NCBI GenBank assembly: GCA_036504975.1
Contig: DASXUF010000172.1
Location: 1 to 63,515 of the forward strand
DNA from: Candidatus Binatia bacterium
Lineage (GTDB): Bacteria > Desulfobacterota > Binatia > UBA9968
Reading direction: 5' to 3'
Length of the DNA stretch: 63,515 nt
A program made the position numbers and the translations under genes. Positions 1 to 7,142 of this stretch are shown here, in pieces (the stretch's first letter is position 1; each line of letters begins with the position of its first letter). The notes under the pieces are model-generated. The model ran no database searches. It was not told the origin of the DNA and saw only the letters and a program-made list of their open reading frames with translations.

Positions 1-1
1 G

Positions 2-142
2 GAAGGCGGCGACCAGATCGAGTACGAAGAAGAAGACCCCGCCATCCACCGGGACTACGAGGCGGCCCTGGCCAAAGCGGGCGCGACCTGCAGAATGGGC
101 GGCAAGCACCCCTTCTGCACGGCCAAGGCGGAGGCGGCGTAA
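2..142 (+). CDS. C-terminal end of an unidentified protein (5' partial)
   Basis: An open frame runs in from the left edge and stops at TAA (140-142), giving the last 46 residues. The tail is acidic at first (IEYEEEDPA) and then carries two cysteines spaced by a Gly/His segment (CRMGGKHPFC). I do not recognise the family. Codon use (strong G/C at third positions) matches the rest of the window, which supports real coding. The start and most of the protein lie outside the window. Confidence 0.45.
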   Translation, partial: EGGDQIEYEEEDPAIHRDYEAALAKAGATCRMGGKHPFCTAKAEAA

Positions 143-186
143 CCCAACAGGGCCGAATGCGCTAATCGTAGCCGTACAGGCAGGCT

Positions 187-242
187 CATTTCGACGTTTC
201 GGGAATTGCCGAAACGTGGAAGTGGATGATTTTTCTTTTTCC
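187..242. repeat. Palindromic repeat, copy 1
   Basis: The core at 194-217 is a hairpin with a 9-bp stem (ACGTTTCGG/CCGAAACGT) around GAATTG. A related copy lies at 1116-1165. By eye about 31 of 41 aligned positions match, in the same orientation, and both copies are followed by a pyrimidine-rich run. The two copies flank the toxin-antitoxin pair at 388-920. Confidence 0.5.
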
Positions 243-387
243 CCCAATCTAAGCGTTCTTCGCCGCCAACTTTCCACGCCTTCTAGCGGGCCTCCGTTCT
301 TTTGTCTTTTGTTCCAGCCAGAGTTTAGAGCGTTACCGGAAATCTTGTGTTCGCGGGCTACCGACTGAATTTTCCCATATCACCCAC

Positions 388-717
388 TTATGGCCAATCA
401 TTTCCGTTGCCGTATTGGGTCCAGTCGGCGGCGACAAAGGCTTGGATGAAGGCGGCGGCGAATAGACCGCCACTCTGCTGTCTCATAGTAACGCGTAAGA
501 CCTTTACATTCACCAATGGCTGCGTTTGTCGCACGTTATGCACAAAGCCGGCGTCTCTGGTGAAGCAGAGATCGTAAGACTGAGCCGCCAATCGATAGAG
601 CGCGCCGTTGTCGATTCCTTTAAGACGCAAGCTATTCACGGAATCCGCTTGATGGCCGAGGCGCCGGAGAGCCGCCAAGAGCGATTCAGGCAAGTTTTCG
701 TCTAAGAGGATTTTCAC
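388..717 (-). CDS. DUF5615 PIN-like toxin
   Basis: This 109-residue protein has the DUF5615 (PIN-like, VapC45-type) pattern: an N-terminal KILLDENLP with the first acidic metal ligand, a central segment GIDNGALYRLA, and TRDAGF near residue 54 carrying another conserved Asp. Such proteins are predicted Mg2+-dependent RNases of type II toxin-antitoxin modules. It begins with GTG overlapping the stop of the DUF433 gene upstream, so the two are translationally coupled in antitoxin-toxin order. The family assignment is from sequence recall; activity is not shown. Confidence 0.85.
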   Translation of the reverse strand: MKILLDENLPESLLAALRRLGHQADSVNSLRLKGIDNGALYRLAAQSYDLCFTRDAGFVHNVRQTQPLVNVKVLRVTMRQQSGGLFAAAFIQAFVAADWTQYGNGNDWP

Positions 718-920
718 CGGGCGGAGAGAAGATCCGAGTGAGCGAGCTCTTCAAGCGTCCCACGAATCGCTTCTTCCGTGAGGCTGGGATATTCCTTGAC
801 GATGTCGGGAATGGTCATTCCTGAAGCGATCAACTCCAGGAGGATCGCAACAGATATTCGCGTGTCGCGCACCCGCGGCGCGCCTCCCAGGTGGTCAGGA
901 TCTGAAACAATCCAGTGCAT
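714..920 (-). CDS. DUF433 antitoxin
   Basis: This 68-residue protein belongs to the DUF433 (VapB45-like) family. It contains the typical GGAPRVRDTRISVAILLELI followed by a helix-turn-helix-like IPDIVKEYPSLTEEAIRGTL. I chose the ATG at 918-920 because GGAG lies six bases upstream; an in-frame ATG at 938 has no such site. It precedes and overlaps the DUF5615 toxin gene. By analogy it neutralises the partner and represses the operon. Confidence 0.85.
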   Translation of the reverse strand: MHWIVSDPDHLGGAPRVRDTRISVAILLELIASGMTIPDIVKEYPSLTEEAIRGTLEELAHSDLLSAR

Positions 921-1005
921 GGCTATCTCCGACAACATCTAAACTATCACAATTGAGCACGACCGCGCCAGATCTCCGTGAAACTCTCGCGTTGTCTCAC
1001 ACATT

Positions 1006-1034
1006 CCCGTGTTTTCGTATTACAAAAACACGGG
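1006..1034. promoter_or_regulatory. 10-bp-stem hairpin upstream of the DUF433 gene
   Basis: A perfect inverted repeat, CCCGTGTTTT (1006-1015) and AAAACACGGG (1025-1034), with a 9-base loop. It lies about 70 bp upstream of the DUF433 gene and 140 bp downstream of the DUF6868 stop. It could be an operator for the toxin-antitoxin operon or a terminator. There is no T-run on the minus side, so an operator is at least as likely. Confidence 0.4.
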
Positions 1035-1115
1035 AGTAGTCACTCTGACGATTTGAGAGTTCTCAAAAGCCGATAGTTGCGGATTGGCGCAATTGAGCAA
1101 ACGCGATGGTGAATT

Positions 1116-1165
1116 GATTCTCACATTTCCGGAATTCCGGAAACGTGGCAGTGCCTGCTTTCTCC
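1116..1165. repeat. Palindromic repeat, copy 2
   Basis: The core at 1126-1143 is a perfect 18-bp palindrome (TTTCCGGAATTCCGGAAA). The flank AAACGTGGCAGTG matches the AAACGTGGAAGTG next to copy 1 (187-242). The element lies immediately downstream of the DUF6868 gene. Confidence 0.5.
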
Positions 1166-1174
1166 CCCTGCGAT

Positions 1175-1435
1175 TCAATCCGTGCGCACGCTCCGCCGAG
1201 AGAAATACAGGGCAAAGTACGGGACCAGGTTGAAAAGGATGATGCCGATTTTGAAAATCGACATGCCCAAGTAATGCAGCAAGTCAAACTGCTCGACGGA
1301 AAGATGAAACCATCGGCTGTGAAACAGATACATCCAATCGTGTGCCAGGATAAAAAACAAAAACCACACCAATAATATGCCGTAGTTGATTAGTGCGCAC
1401 CGCAGAAGCGCGCTACGCACCGTGTCGATGGTCAT
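1175..1435 (-). CDS. DUF6868 family small membrane protein
   Basis: An 86-residue protein with two hydrophobic segments: about residues 15-33 (YGILLVWFLFFILAHDW) and 57-78 (MSIFKIGIILFNLVPYFALY). Between them is a conserved-looking RWFHLSVEQFDLLHY stretch. I recognise the pattern as DUF6868, an inner-membrane family of unknown function. The start ATG follows a G-rich ribosome site (GGGGGTAGAAT). The gene stands alone. Confidence 0.75.
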   Translation of the reverse strand: MTIDTVRSALLRCALINYGILLVWFLFFILAHDWMYLFHSRWFHLSVEQFDLLHYLGMSIFKIGIILFNLVPYFALYFSRRSVRTD

Positions 1436-1665
1436 ATTCTACCCCCAGTCTGGGAAAAGATCGGACGAGAGTTTGAGCGATGCGGCCCGTAATGTTGTTA
1501 AGGTCTACCGGACGTGTAGCCGCTCAGTCTCTTTCAATCTTAGAATATGTAGGGTCGAGGACTGGCGCGGTGTCTCTTAGGTGGAGCCTATCCGTTTGCC
1601 GTCTCTTTCGTTTGACGGTGCCTCATTAGCCTCACCGTAAACCCGTCTCCAGCCCCCGCCGCATC

Positions 1666-1697
1666 AAACCGGACGTGACCCTTTCGGTCATCCGGCT
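1666..1697 (-). ncRNA. Group II intron domain V
   Basis: On the minus strand the 32-nt sequence begins AGCCGGATGACC, then GAAA, then GGGTCACGTCCGGTTT. It folds as domain V should: lower stem AGCCGGA/TCCGGTT containing the catalytic AGC triad, a two-base CG bulge, upper stem TGACC/GGTCA, and a GAAA-containing loop. All elements needed for catalysis are visible although the rest of the intron is lost. Confidence 0.8.
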
Positions 1698-1731
1698 TTC
1701 CTGAATCTGTTCATCACCAAGCGTTATCTGC

Positions 1732-2124
1732 CTAGCGCACTGGAAGTGCTTTCACGGCCGATCTGTAAAAGTAGCGGACCTCGTATGGATCGACGAGTCC
1801 CCACTCTCTGTAGATCGTCTCGTTACTCCACCTCTTCCAGCCGCAGCCCGGACGGCCCCTTTGTTTCATCGCAAACCGGCGTATTTTCCTCATCACCTCA
1901 AAGCGTATCCAAGCAAACGCCCGGCGGGAATTTCCAACTCGAAAGTAGTTCACCCAACCCACAATTACAGGTCGGATTCGCTCAAGCACTTCCTTGAGCT
2001 TTCGATGCCGGGAAAATTTGAGAATCTTTCCCACTCGTCGAAGAAGCTCGCTCTGTTTCTTCTTCATCGGCGTGCGCAGGATGAATCTCTTCCCCAACGC
2101 ACGCGGCTGTAACGTTTCATGAAT
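1732..2124 (-). pseudogene. ltrA: Group II intron maturase, C-terminal fragment
   Basis: About 120 residues match the maturase X (GIIM) domain at the end of group II intron reverse transcriptases: LKEVLERIRPVIVGWVNYFR, then FEVMRKIRRFAMKQRGR, then a WGLVDPYEVRYFYRSAVK tail. The reverse-transcriptase palm and fingers (300 or more residues) are missing. The frame is open only from an in-frame TGA at about 2124. It is a fragment, not a functional gene. Confidence 0.8.
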
Positions 2125-2470
2125 AGCTCATCTCCAAATGAAAATTATTTTGTTCCGGGCAAGGAATGACGAGATGGGGACTTTTGTTCGAGAAAAGCAA
2201 AATTACACTCGACCAAAAACTTCTGCCCGTTGACTGAGCAAGTCGACTGCCAGGAGAAGTTGCGCGTGGGAAGAAAGCGGAAATATTTTGTCGGCGGTCT
2301 TGTTACCTATGAGGAGCGCACGGCGAGAGAATCACCGGAGCTTCAGAGCGACAACGGCGCGGCGAACAATTACCCGCGCGCCGTATGAAAAAGACTTACA
2401 TGCGGTAGGAAAACGTCTACACGGGGACTGCTGGAAGGATTTCGCAGAAAGAGGCGAGGTCTCGCGCGGC
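2125..2470. other. Intergenic, no gene seen
   Basis: No convincing coding sequence on either strand. The only structure noted is the 40-bp repeat copy at 2382-2421. Confidence 0.5.
2382..2421. repeat. 40-bp direct repeat, copy A
   Basis: The sequence starts CGTATGAAAAAGACTTACA and continues TGCGGTAGGAAAACGTCTACA. Copy B at 4403-4443 has the same order of blocks (CGTATGAAAAA, ACTTACA, GCGGTAGG, CTACA) in the same orientation, with differences mainly in the middle. GTAGG and CTAC can pair around a 6-7 base loop. Copies A and B flank the secreted protein gene at 2471-3937. Confidence 0.6.
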
Positions 2471-3937
2471 TCAGAGCCATTTGCCGACGATCGGCAGGTC
2501 GCCGGGAGCGCCGAAGGGACCGAGGCATAGGTCCAGGCCGCAGCCGTCCCAGTTGCCGTTGCCGTTGAGATCCAACAACCATTCGCCCGTGCTCGGGCGA
2601 AAGACGCCGATCTTATCCGCGCCGCCGCCGTCCCAATCGCCGACGACGGGCAGATCGCCCGGCGCGCCGAAAATAATACAGTCATCGGCACAGTCCTTTG
2701 TCTCTCCGGCGTCTCCGGAATCGAGCAGCCATTCGCCCGTGCTCGGACGAAAGATCCCGATTTTCGTTTGTCCTTCCCCGTTCCAATCGCCGACCACCGG
2801 GATGTCTCCGGGAGCGCCGAACGTGAGACAGCGATCGATGCTGCAGCTATCAAGGACGCCGTTGCCGTTGAGATCGAAATACCACTCGCCCGTGCTCGGC
2901 CGAAAGACGCCGATTTTATCCGCGCCGCCGCCGGTCCAGTCTCCCACCACCGGCACATCGCCGGGGCTGCCGTATACGCGCCGGCAGGAGCGCGGCTCGC
3001 AACCGTCGAGAATGCCGTTGTCGTTGAGATCGAGGTACCAGCTCGCGGTGCTCGTATCGAAAAGTCCCAACGACATTGTCGGGGCGCCGGTCCAGGATCC
3101 GGCGACGGGAACGTCTCCTTCTTGGCCGAGATTTCGCACGCAGCTCTCGACGTTGCAGGCGGCCATGAAACCGCTGCCGCTGCTATCGAGAAACCAGTCG
3201 CCCGTGCTCGGACGAAAGACGCCGATAGCGGAGGGCGAGCCGGGAGCGGCGGAGGCGGCAGAATTACTTTTGGCCGCGGACGCTGGAGGATTACTTCTGG
3301 TCACGGACGCTGGAGGATTACTTTTGGCCGCGAACGCCGGATTCGCCGGCTGGTTCGCCGCTGCAACGTTCGGACCGTGGCCCGGCGCGAGCCGGTTAAA
3401 TTTGGCGATGCACTTTTTGTTCGCGTCCATCGTCACGGTCCCGTCCCTGCAATCCTTGGGTCCGCTCCAGCCCGTAAAGACCGAGCCGCCGGCCGGAACA
3501 GCCGTCAACGTAACGATCGTCTGAGCCGCGTAGGTTGCGCTGCACGTCGAGCCGCAATTGATTCCACCCGGCAAACTGCGAACCGTCCCGGCGCCGCTCC
3601 CCGCCTTTACAATCGTGATATAGGCGCGGCTCGTGCCGCAAGCCGAATTTGAGTACTGCGAATTTCCCCCGCGGTTGTACGCCCGCACCCGGTAGCAGTA
3701 AGTGGCTCCGTCCACGACATTGGAATCGACGTAGGTTGTAACGTTGCGGCCGGTCTTGCCGACGTGCTTATATTTGCCCTCTCCGAGTCTGCGCTCGATC
3801 TCGAATCCATCTTCATTGTTGGAGGCATCGATCCAGGACAGCCGGAGTTGCGTCGCATCCGCTCTCTCAGCGATGGCGGTGGCTGCAAGCGACAGGAAAA
3901 GCGCGAATAACAGGCGAGTGTTGCCGTATTGCTTCAT
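2471..3937 (-). CDS. Secreted fibronectin type III / repeat protein
   Basis: A 488-residue exported protein. A signal peptide (residues 1-28, FALFLSLAATAIA core) leads into an Fn3-like domain (about 29-105, LSWIDASNNEDGFEIERR). Next is a bacterial-repeat domain (about 106-182, GSGAGTVRSLPGGINCG ... FTGWSG). A low-complexity Ala/Ser/Pro linker (about 190-240) has near-identical SNPPAS units. Last come five repeats of about 48 residues built on IGVFRPSTGEW and GDxPVVGDW. Each repeat carries a cysteine pair and an acidic DLNGNGxLD loop that could bind Ca2+. The repeats resemble FG-GAP/VCBS-type beta-propeller blades. Function is unknown; a surface or extracellular binding role is inferred. Confidence 0.85.
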   Translation of the reverse strand: MKQYGNTRLLFALFLSLAATAIAERADATQLRLSWIDASNNEDGFEIERRLGEGKYKHVGKTGRNVTTYVDSNVVDGATYCYRVRAYNRGGNSQYSNSACGTSRAYITIVKAGSGAGTVRSLPGGINCGSTCSATYAAQTIVTLTAVPAGGSVFTGWSGPKDCRDGTVTMDANKKCIAKFNRLAPGHGPNVAAANQPANPAFAAKSNPPASVTRSNPPASAAKSNSAASAAPGSPSAIGVFRPSTGDWFLDSSGSGFMAACNVESCVRNLGQEGDVPVAGSWTGAPTMSLGLFDTSTASWYLDLNDNGILDGCEPRSCRRVYGSPGDVPVVGDWTGGGADKIGVFRPSTGEWYFDLNGNGVLDSCSIDRCLTFGAPGDIPVVGDWNGEGQTKIGIFRPSTGEWLLDSGDAGETKDCADDCIIFGAPGDLPVVGDWDGGGADKIGVFRPSTGEWLLDLNGNGNWDGCGLDLCLGPFGAPGDLPIVGKWL

Positions 3938-4516
3938 AATAATGATTCCGAGTCCGGCCCGCAGACGAGAGAACCTGGTCGCCGGATCTCAAGCCAAAGC
4001 AAAACCATACGTGGGACGAAAATGAATGACCCACAGGACGCGTGAGAGTCTTCTAGCGAGGGGCGATAACGCATCCACCACCTTAACAACCCCCGATTCG
4101 GAAACGACGCGCGGCGCGTCGACCGCGTACCGAATCAAAACTTTTCCTTCCGGCGGCATAACATAGGATCTCCTATTGTCAAGAAATTTTTCTTTGCGTT
4201 TTAGAGAACGAAACGAAGTTAGAGTTAGAATGTGATTGATTCGGTTCATGAAATGAGCAAGCCCAATGCCAAGATTTGAATTGCGACGAAAGAAAACCTT
4301 CGGTTATTTCCGACTGGGGATTTTTCCTATGAAAAATACGTGCGGGGATCGCGAAGCTTGTGATCGGCGTTGTCTATTTGCTAAAAGTTCACCGGCCCAA
4401 TGCGTATGAAAAACACTTACACCGCGGTAGGTAATTGCCTACAGTAAAAAATGCTGGACGAGAAAGTGACGATGAGTTGAAATTTACTATTCTATCTGAC
4501 TCTATTGCGCAATTGC
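3938..4516. other. Long intergenic region
   Basis: No gene I trust. On the minus strand a TTGACA lies at about 4178, followed by an ATAGGA...TCCTAT inverted repeat (about 4163-4177) and a 56-codon open frame ending at 3989. That frame has no recognisable domain. Repeat copy B (4403-4443) is the clearest structure. The region would hold the promoter of the secreted protein gene ending at 2471. Confidence 0.5.
4403..4443. repeat. 40-bp direct repeat, copy B
   Basis: It starts CGTATGAAAAACACTTACA and ends GCGGTAGGTAATTGCCTACA. The last part forms a hairpin, GTAGG/CCTAC around TAATTG. It matches copy A (2382-2421) and lies about 75 bp downstream of the stop of the molybdo-hydroxylase gene at 4517. 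Confidence 0.6.
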
Positions 4517-6820
4517 TTATTTCTCTTTGAGCGCGCGCCAGACTTTTTCCGGAGTGATGGGCAGCTCGTAAAAGCGGATGCCGACGGCTCGCGCCAGCGC
4601 ATTGGCGACGGCCGAAGCGACGGGCAATAGCCCGCCCTCTCCCATGCCCTTGGCGCCGAAGGGCCCCGGACCGTTCTCGTTTTCTATCAGCGCGGAGGAA
4701 AACTCTTCGGGCAGATCGTTGAAGTTGGGCACGCGGTAGTCCACCAGATTCGGATTCAAGAGCTGCCCGTCTTCGTAGAGCATTTCCTCGAAGAGCGTGT
4801 GTCCCAGCCCGAAGACCACGCCCCCCTCGTCTTGTCCTTCGCACTGGACCGGATTGACGGCCCTGCCGACGTCGGCGACGGAAACGTACTTCCTGAGATG
4901 CACCGCGCCGGTCTCGCGATCCACTTCGACCTCGGCGCCGCCCCACCCGACTTCCCAGAACGTCGTCGTCGCCCCTAAGGCGGCTTTCTTGGTCTTCAGG
5001 TCCCGGTAAATTCCTCGACCGATGACCTCTCCCGCCTTGCTGCCGAAAAATTCCGTGATGACGTAGCCGTACGAAAGCGCTTTGCCGCGCTTGCCGCGAA
5101 CTTTCCCATCTTCGAGCTTCAGCTCCGTTACTTTGCAGTCGAGAACATCCGCCGCGGCCGAGAGGAGCTGCTTCTTCGCGTCCTCCGCCGCGCGCTCGAC
5201 CGCCAGCCCCATCACCGTCATCGAACTGCTCGCGCTGGTGGAAACGTCGTAGGGCGTTACGTCCGTATCCAATTGCGCGACCGATATCCTGTCCAGAGTC
5301 AGCGATAAGGTCTCCGCGACCACCTGGCTCAAGGCGGTCTTCGATCCTTGGCCGATCTCCACCGTGCCGGTGAGCAGTACCACGCTGCCGTCGGACGACA
5401 TCTTGACCGTCGCGCCGGCGATCTTGAAAGTTCCGCCGGCGTCCTTGAGACAAACGCTCAAGCCTTTTCCGCTGTCCGGTTTCGCGCGGCGTTTCCAATC
5501 CAATGCCTTCGCGACCTTGAGCAATCCTTCCTTGAGATCGCAATCGACCGGCGTGTCGCCGGGCGTATACTCCTCGCCTTTCTTGAGCAGGTTCTTCAAG
5601 CGAAACTCGAGCGGATCGATGCCGAGCCGCTCGGCGATGAGGTCGGTGTGCGATTCATAGGCCCAGGCGACTTGCACCGAGCCGAAGCCGCGGAACGCGC
5701 CCGCCGGAACCGTGTTGCTGTAAACACAATAGGCATCCACCTTCACGTCCGGGATCCGATACGGTCCCAGCGCGCGATAGCCGGCCTTTTGCGTCACCCT
5801 CGGCCCCGCGTCGGCGTAGGCGCCGGTGTTCATGTAGATCTCGCACTCGCGCGCGAGCAGGCGGCCGTCCGCGGCGACGCCGCTCTTGATGCGCACGCGC
5901 GCCGGATGGCGCGTGACCGTCTTGAAGCTGTCGCCGACGCTCATGACGAGCTTCACGGGCCGGCGCGCTTTCCAGGAAAGCGCCGCCGCGATCGGCTCCG
6001 CCTTGACGTAAAGCTTGCCGCCGTAGCCGCCGCCGACGTAAGGCACGACGATCCTCACATGGCTCAGAGGCAGGGCGAAAATCGCGGCGAGTTGGTCGCG
6101 GAGGCCGAAAGGGTCCTGGCAGGAGCTCCAGACCGTAAGATGATCCCGCTCGAAATGAGCGACCATGACGTGGGGCTCCAGCGAGCAGTGCTGCACCTTG
6201 GGGAAGCGGAAGGTGTCTTCGAAAACGTAGTCGGATTTGTGCAAGGCTTTCACGGCGTCGCCGCGGGCGTAGCCGAAGTGCGAGCAGATGTTCGTGCCTT
6301 TGAATTTGTCCGGCGCGCCGTAGCTCGAGCCGCGCAGCTCGGCTTTGCCGAACCACTGGTCGTGAACCAGCGGCGCGCCTTCGGCGATCGCCTCTTCGAT
6401 CGCCGTCATCGCGGGAAGATCCTCGTACTCGACGTCGATCAGGCCGAGCGCCTGCTCGGCCGTCATTTCGTCCACGGCGAGGACGGCGGCGACCGGATCG
6501 CCGGCGTATCTCACCTTATCCGTGGCAACGATCGATTGGTCTTTGTAGATCGCGCCGTAGCGCGAGTTGAGCCCCGAAAGATCGTCGCGCGTCAGCACGG
6601 TGATGACTCCAGGCATGCTTGCCGCCTTGCGCGCGTCGATTTTTACGATCTTCGCGTGCGGCACGGCGCTCCGAAGGATTTTGGCGTAGCCCATTCCCGA
6701 GAGCTCGACGTCTCCGGTGTAGAGGGCGCTTCCGGTCACCTTCTCCACGCCGTCCAGGCGCCAAGGGGAAGCTCCGACGATCTTCAAAGCTCTTCTTTTT
6801 TCAACGTTGTGACGTTTCAC
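4517..6820 (-). CDS. Xanthine dehydrogenase family molybdopterin-binding subunit
   Basis: This 767-residue protein is a full-length large (Mo-MCD) subunit of the xanthine dehydrogenase/aldehyde oxidase/CO dehydrogenase family, which hydroxylates N-heterocycles, aldehydes or CO. Visible motifs are the N-terminal LDGVEKVTGSALYTGD, the cofactor loops GGGYGGKLYVKAEP, GAFRGFGSVQ and GTVEIGQGS, and the C-terminal GMGEGGLLP with the expected catalytic Glu. The CODH-type active-site Cys loop (AYRCSF) is absent, so CO is unlikely as substrate. The start is GTG at 6820. No FeS or FAD subunit lies nearby. It ends the minus-strand run after the UbiD and zinc-ribbon genes. Substrate unknown. Confidence 0.9.
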   Translation of the reverse strand: MKRHNVEKRRALKIVGASPWRLDGVEKVTGSALYTGDVELSGMGYAKILRSAVPHAKIVKIDARKAASMPGVITVLTRDDLSGLNSRYGAIYKDQSIVATDKVRYAGDPVAAVLAVDEMTAEQALGLIDVEYEDLPAMTAIEEAIAEGAPLVHDQWFGKAELRGSSYGAPDKFKGTNICSHFGYARGDAVKALHKSDYVFEDTFRFPKVQHCSLEPHVMVAHFERDHLTVWSSCQDPFGLRDQLAAIFALPLSHVRIVVPYVGGGYGGKLYVKAEPIAAALSWKARRPVKLVMSVGDSFKTVTRHPARVRIKSGVAADGRLLARECEIYMNTGAYADAGPRVTQKAGYRALGPYRIPDVKVDAYCVYSNTVPAGAFRGFGSVQVAWAYESHTDLIAERLGIDPLEFRLKNLLKKGEEYTPGDTPVDCDLKEGLLKVAKALDWKRRAKPDSGKGLSVCLKDAGGTFKIAGATVKMSSDGSVVLLTGTVEIGQGSKTALSQVVAETLSLTLDRISVAQLDTDVTPYDVSTSASSSMTVMGLAVERAAEDAKKQLLSAAADVLDCKVTELKLEDGKVRGKRGKALSYGYVITEFFGSKAGEVIGRGIYRDLKTKKAALGATTTFWEVGWGGAEVEVDRETGAVHLRKYVSVADVGRAVNPVQCEGQDEGGVVFGLGHTLFEEMLYEDGQLLNPNLVDYRVPNFNDLPEEFSSALIENENGPGPFGAKGMGEGGLLPVASAVANALARAVGIRFYELPITPEKVWRALKEK

Positions 6821-6870
6821 GCGATCGAACTTTCGCGAACGTCAGCTGTCAGCGCTCAGCCTCGCCTTTT

Positions 6871-6914
6871 CCCTCACCCAACCCTCTCCCTGAGGGAGAG
6901 GGCAAGGGTGAGGG
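6871..6914. repeat. CCCTCACCC...GGGTGAGGG hairpin repeat 1
   Basis: An imperfect palindrome centred on CCCTCTCCCTGAGGGAGAGGG with outer arms CCCTCACCC and GGGTGAGGG. Related copies lie at 7095-7142 and 37406-37461, always between genes of the same strand. This is a dispersed intergenic repeat. Confidence 0.7.
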
Positions 6915-6932
6915 TTCGCTGACGGTTAACAC

Positions 6933-7079
6933 TCATTTGCGAATCTTTGGGCTTTCGTTCTCCGGAAAGTAGGCGTCGCAGAACGGACAATGGAAATTCA
7001 TGCCCGAGCCGAGCATGTGGGGGTTGGCGACAAATATCTTGTTGCACTTCGGACAGGTGATCTCGATGGTTTGACCCAT
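6933..7079 (-). CDS. Small zinc-ribbon protein
   Basis: A 48-residue protein starting at ATG 7077-7079, preceded by a perfect AGGAGG seven bases upstream. An upstream in-frame start is less likely. Two CxxC knuckles, CPKCNK (residues 8-13) and CPFCDAYF, form a compact zinc ribbon of the MJ0042 type (ITCPKCNKIFVANPHMLGSG). It lies between the UbiD gene and the molybdo-hydroxylase gene on the same strand. It may serve as a small accessory or metal-handling subunit, but that is inferred from position only. Confidence 0.75.
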   Translation of the reverse strand: MGQTIEITCPKCNKIFVANPHMLGSGMNFHCPFCDAYFPENESPKIRK

Positions 7080-7094
7080 TACTCCTCCTGAAAT

Positions 7095-7142
7095 CACCCT
7101 CTCCCTACCCTCTCCCTGCACGGGAGAGGGAAAGGGTGAGGG
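7095..7142. repeat. CCCTCACCC...GGGTGAGGG hairpin repeat 2
   Basis: A palindrome CACCCTCTCCC ... GGGAGAGGGAAAGGGTGAGGG that abuts the UbiD stop codon (7143). In the transcript it would be a strong stem directly after the UbiD frame, so it may stabilise or attenuate the message before the zinc-ribbon gene. Same family as 6871-6914. Confidence 0.65.

Larger units (their letters stand above)
1600..2124 (-). mobile_element. 3' remnant of a group II intron
   Basis: Read on the minus strand, this segment holds the end of a maturase frame (to 1732), then a domain V RNA (1666-1697), then a domain VI-like G-rich tail. The frame is closed upstream by an in-frame stop at about 2124, and no reverse-transcriptase domain or intron 5' end follows up to 2470. 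The element is therefore truncated and cannot splice or move on its own. Boundaries are approximate. Confidence 0.75.

Noticed and set aside
1006-1034. Rho-independent terminator for the DUF6868 gene
   Set aside because: The stem is good but no T-run follows on the minus strand and it is 140 bp from the stop; annotated as a possible operator instead.
2481-3524. A 347-codon open frame on the plus strand opposite the secreted repeat protein
   Set aside because: It is antisense to a gene with clear signal peptide and repeats; its translation is Pro/Ser-rich with no domain, as expected from GC-rich codon bias.
3989-4159. A small minus-strand frame (MPPEGKVLIRYAVD...) preceded by TTGACA and GGAG
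   Set aside because: No family match, and the TTGACA and the ribosome site overlap in a way that does not make a coherent promoter-gene unit; left as part of the intergenic note.
5348-6922. A 524-codon plus-strand frame opposite the molybdo-hydroxylase gene
   Set aside because: Arg/Ala-rich antisense shadow with no motif; the minus strand has all family motifs.
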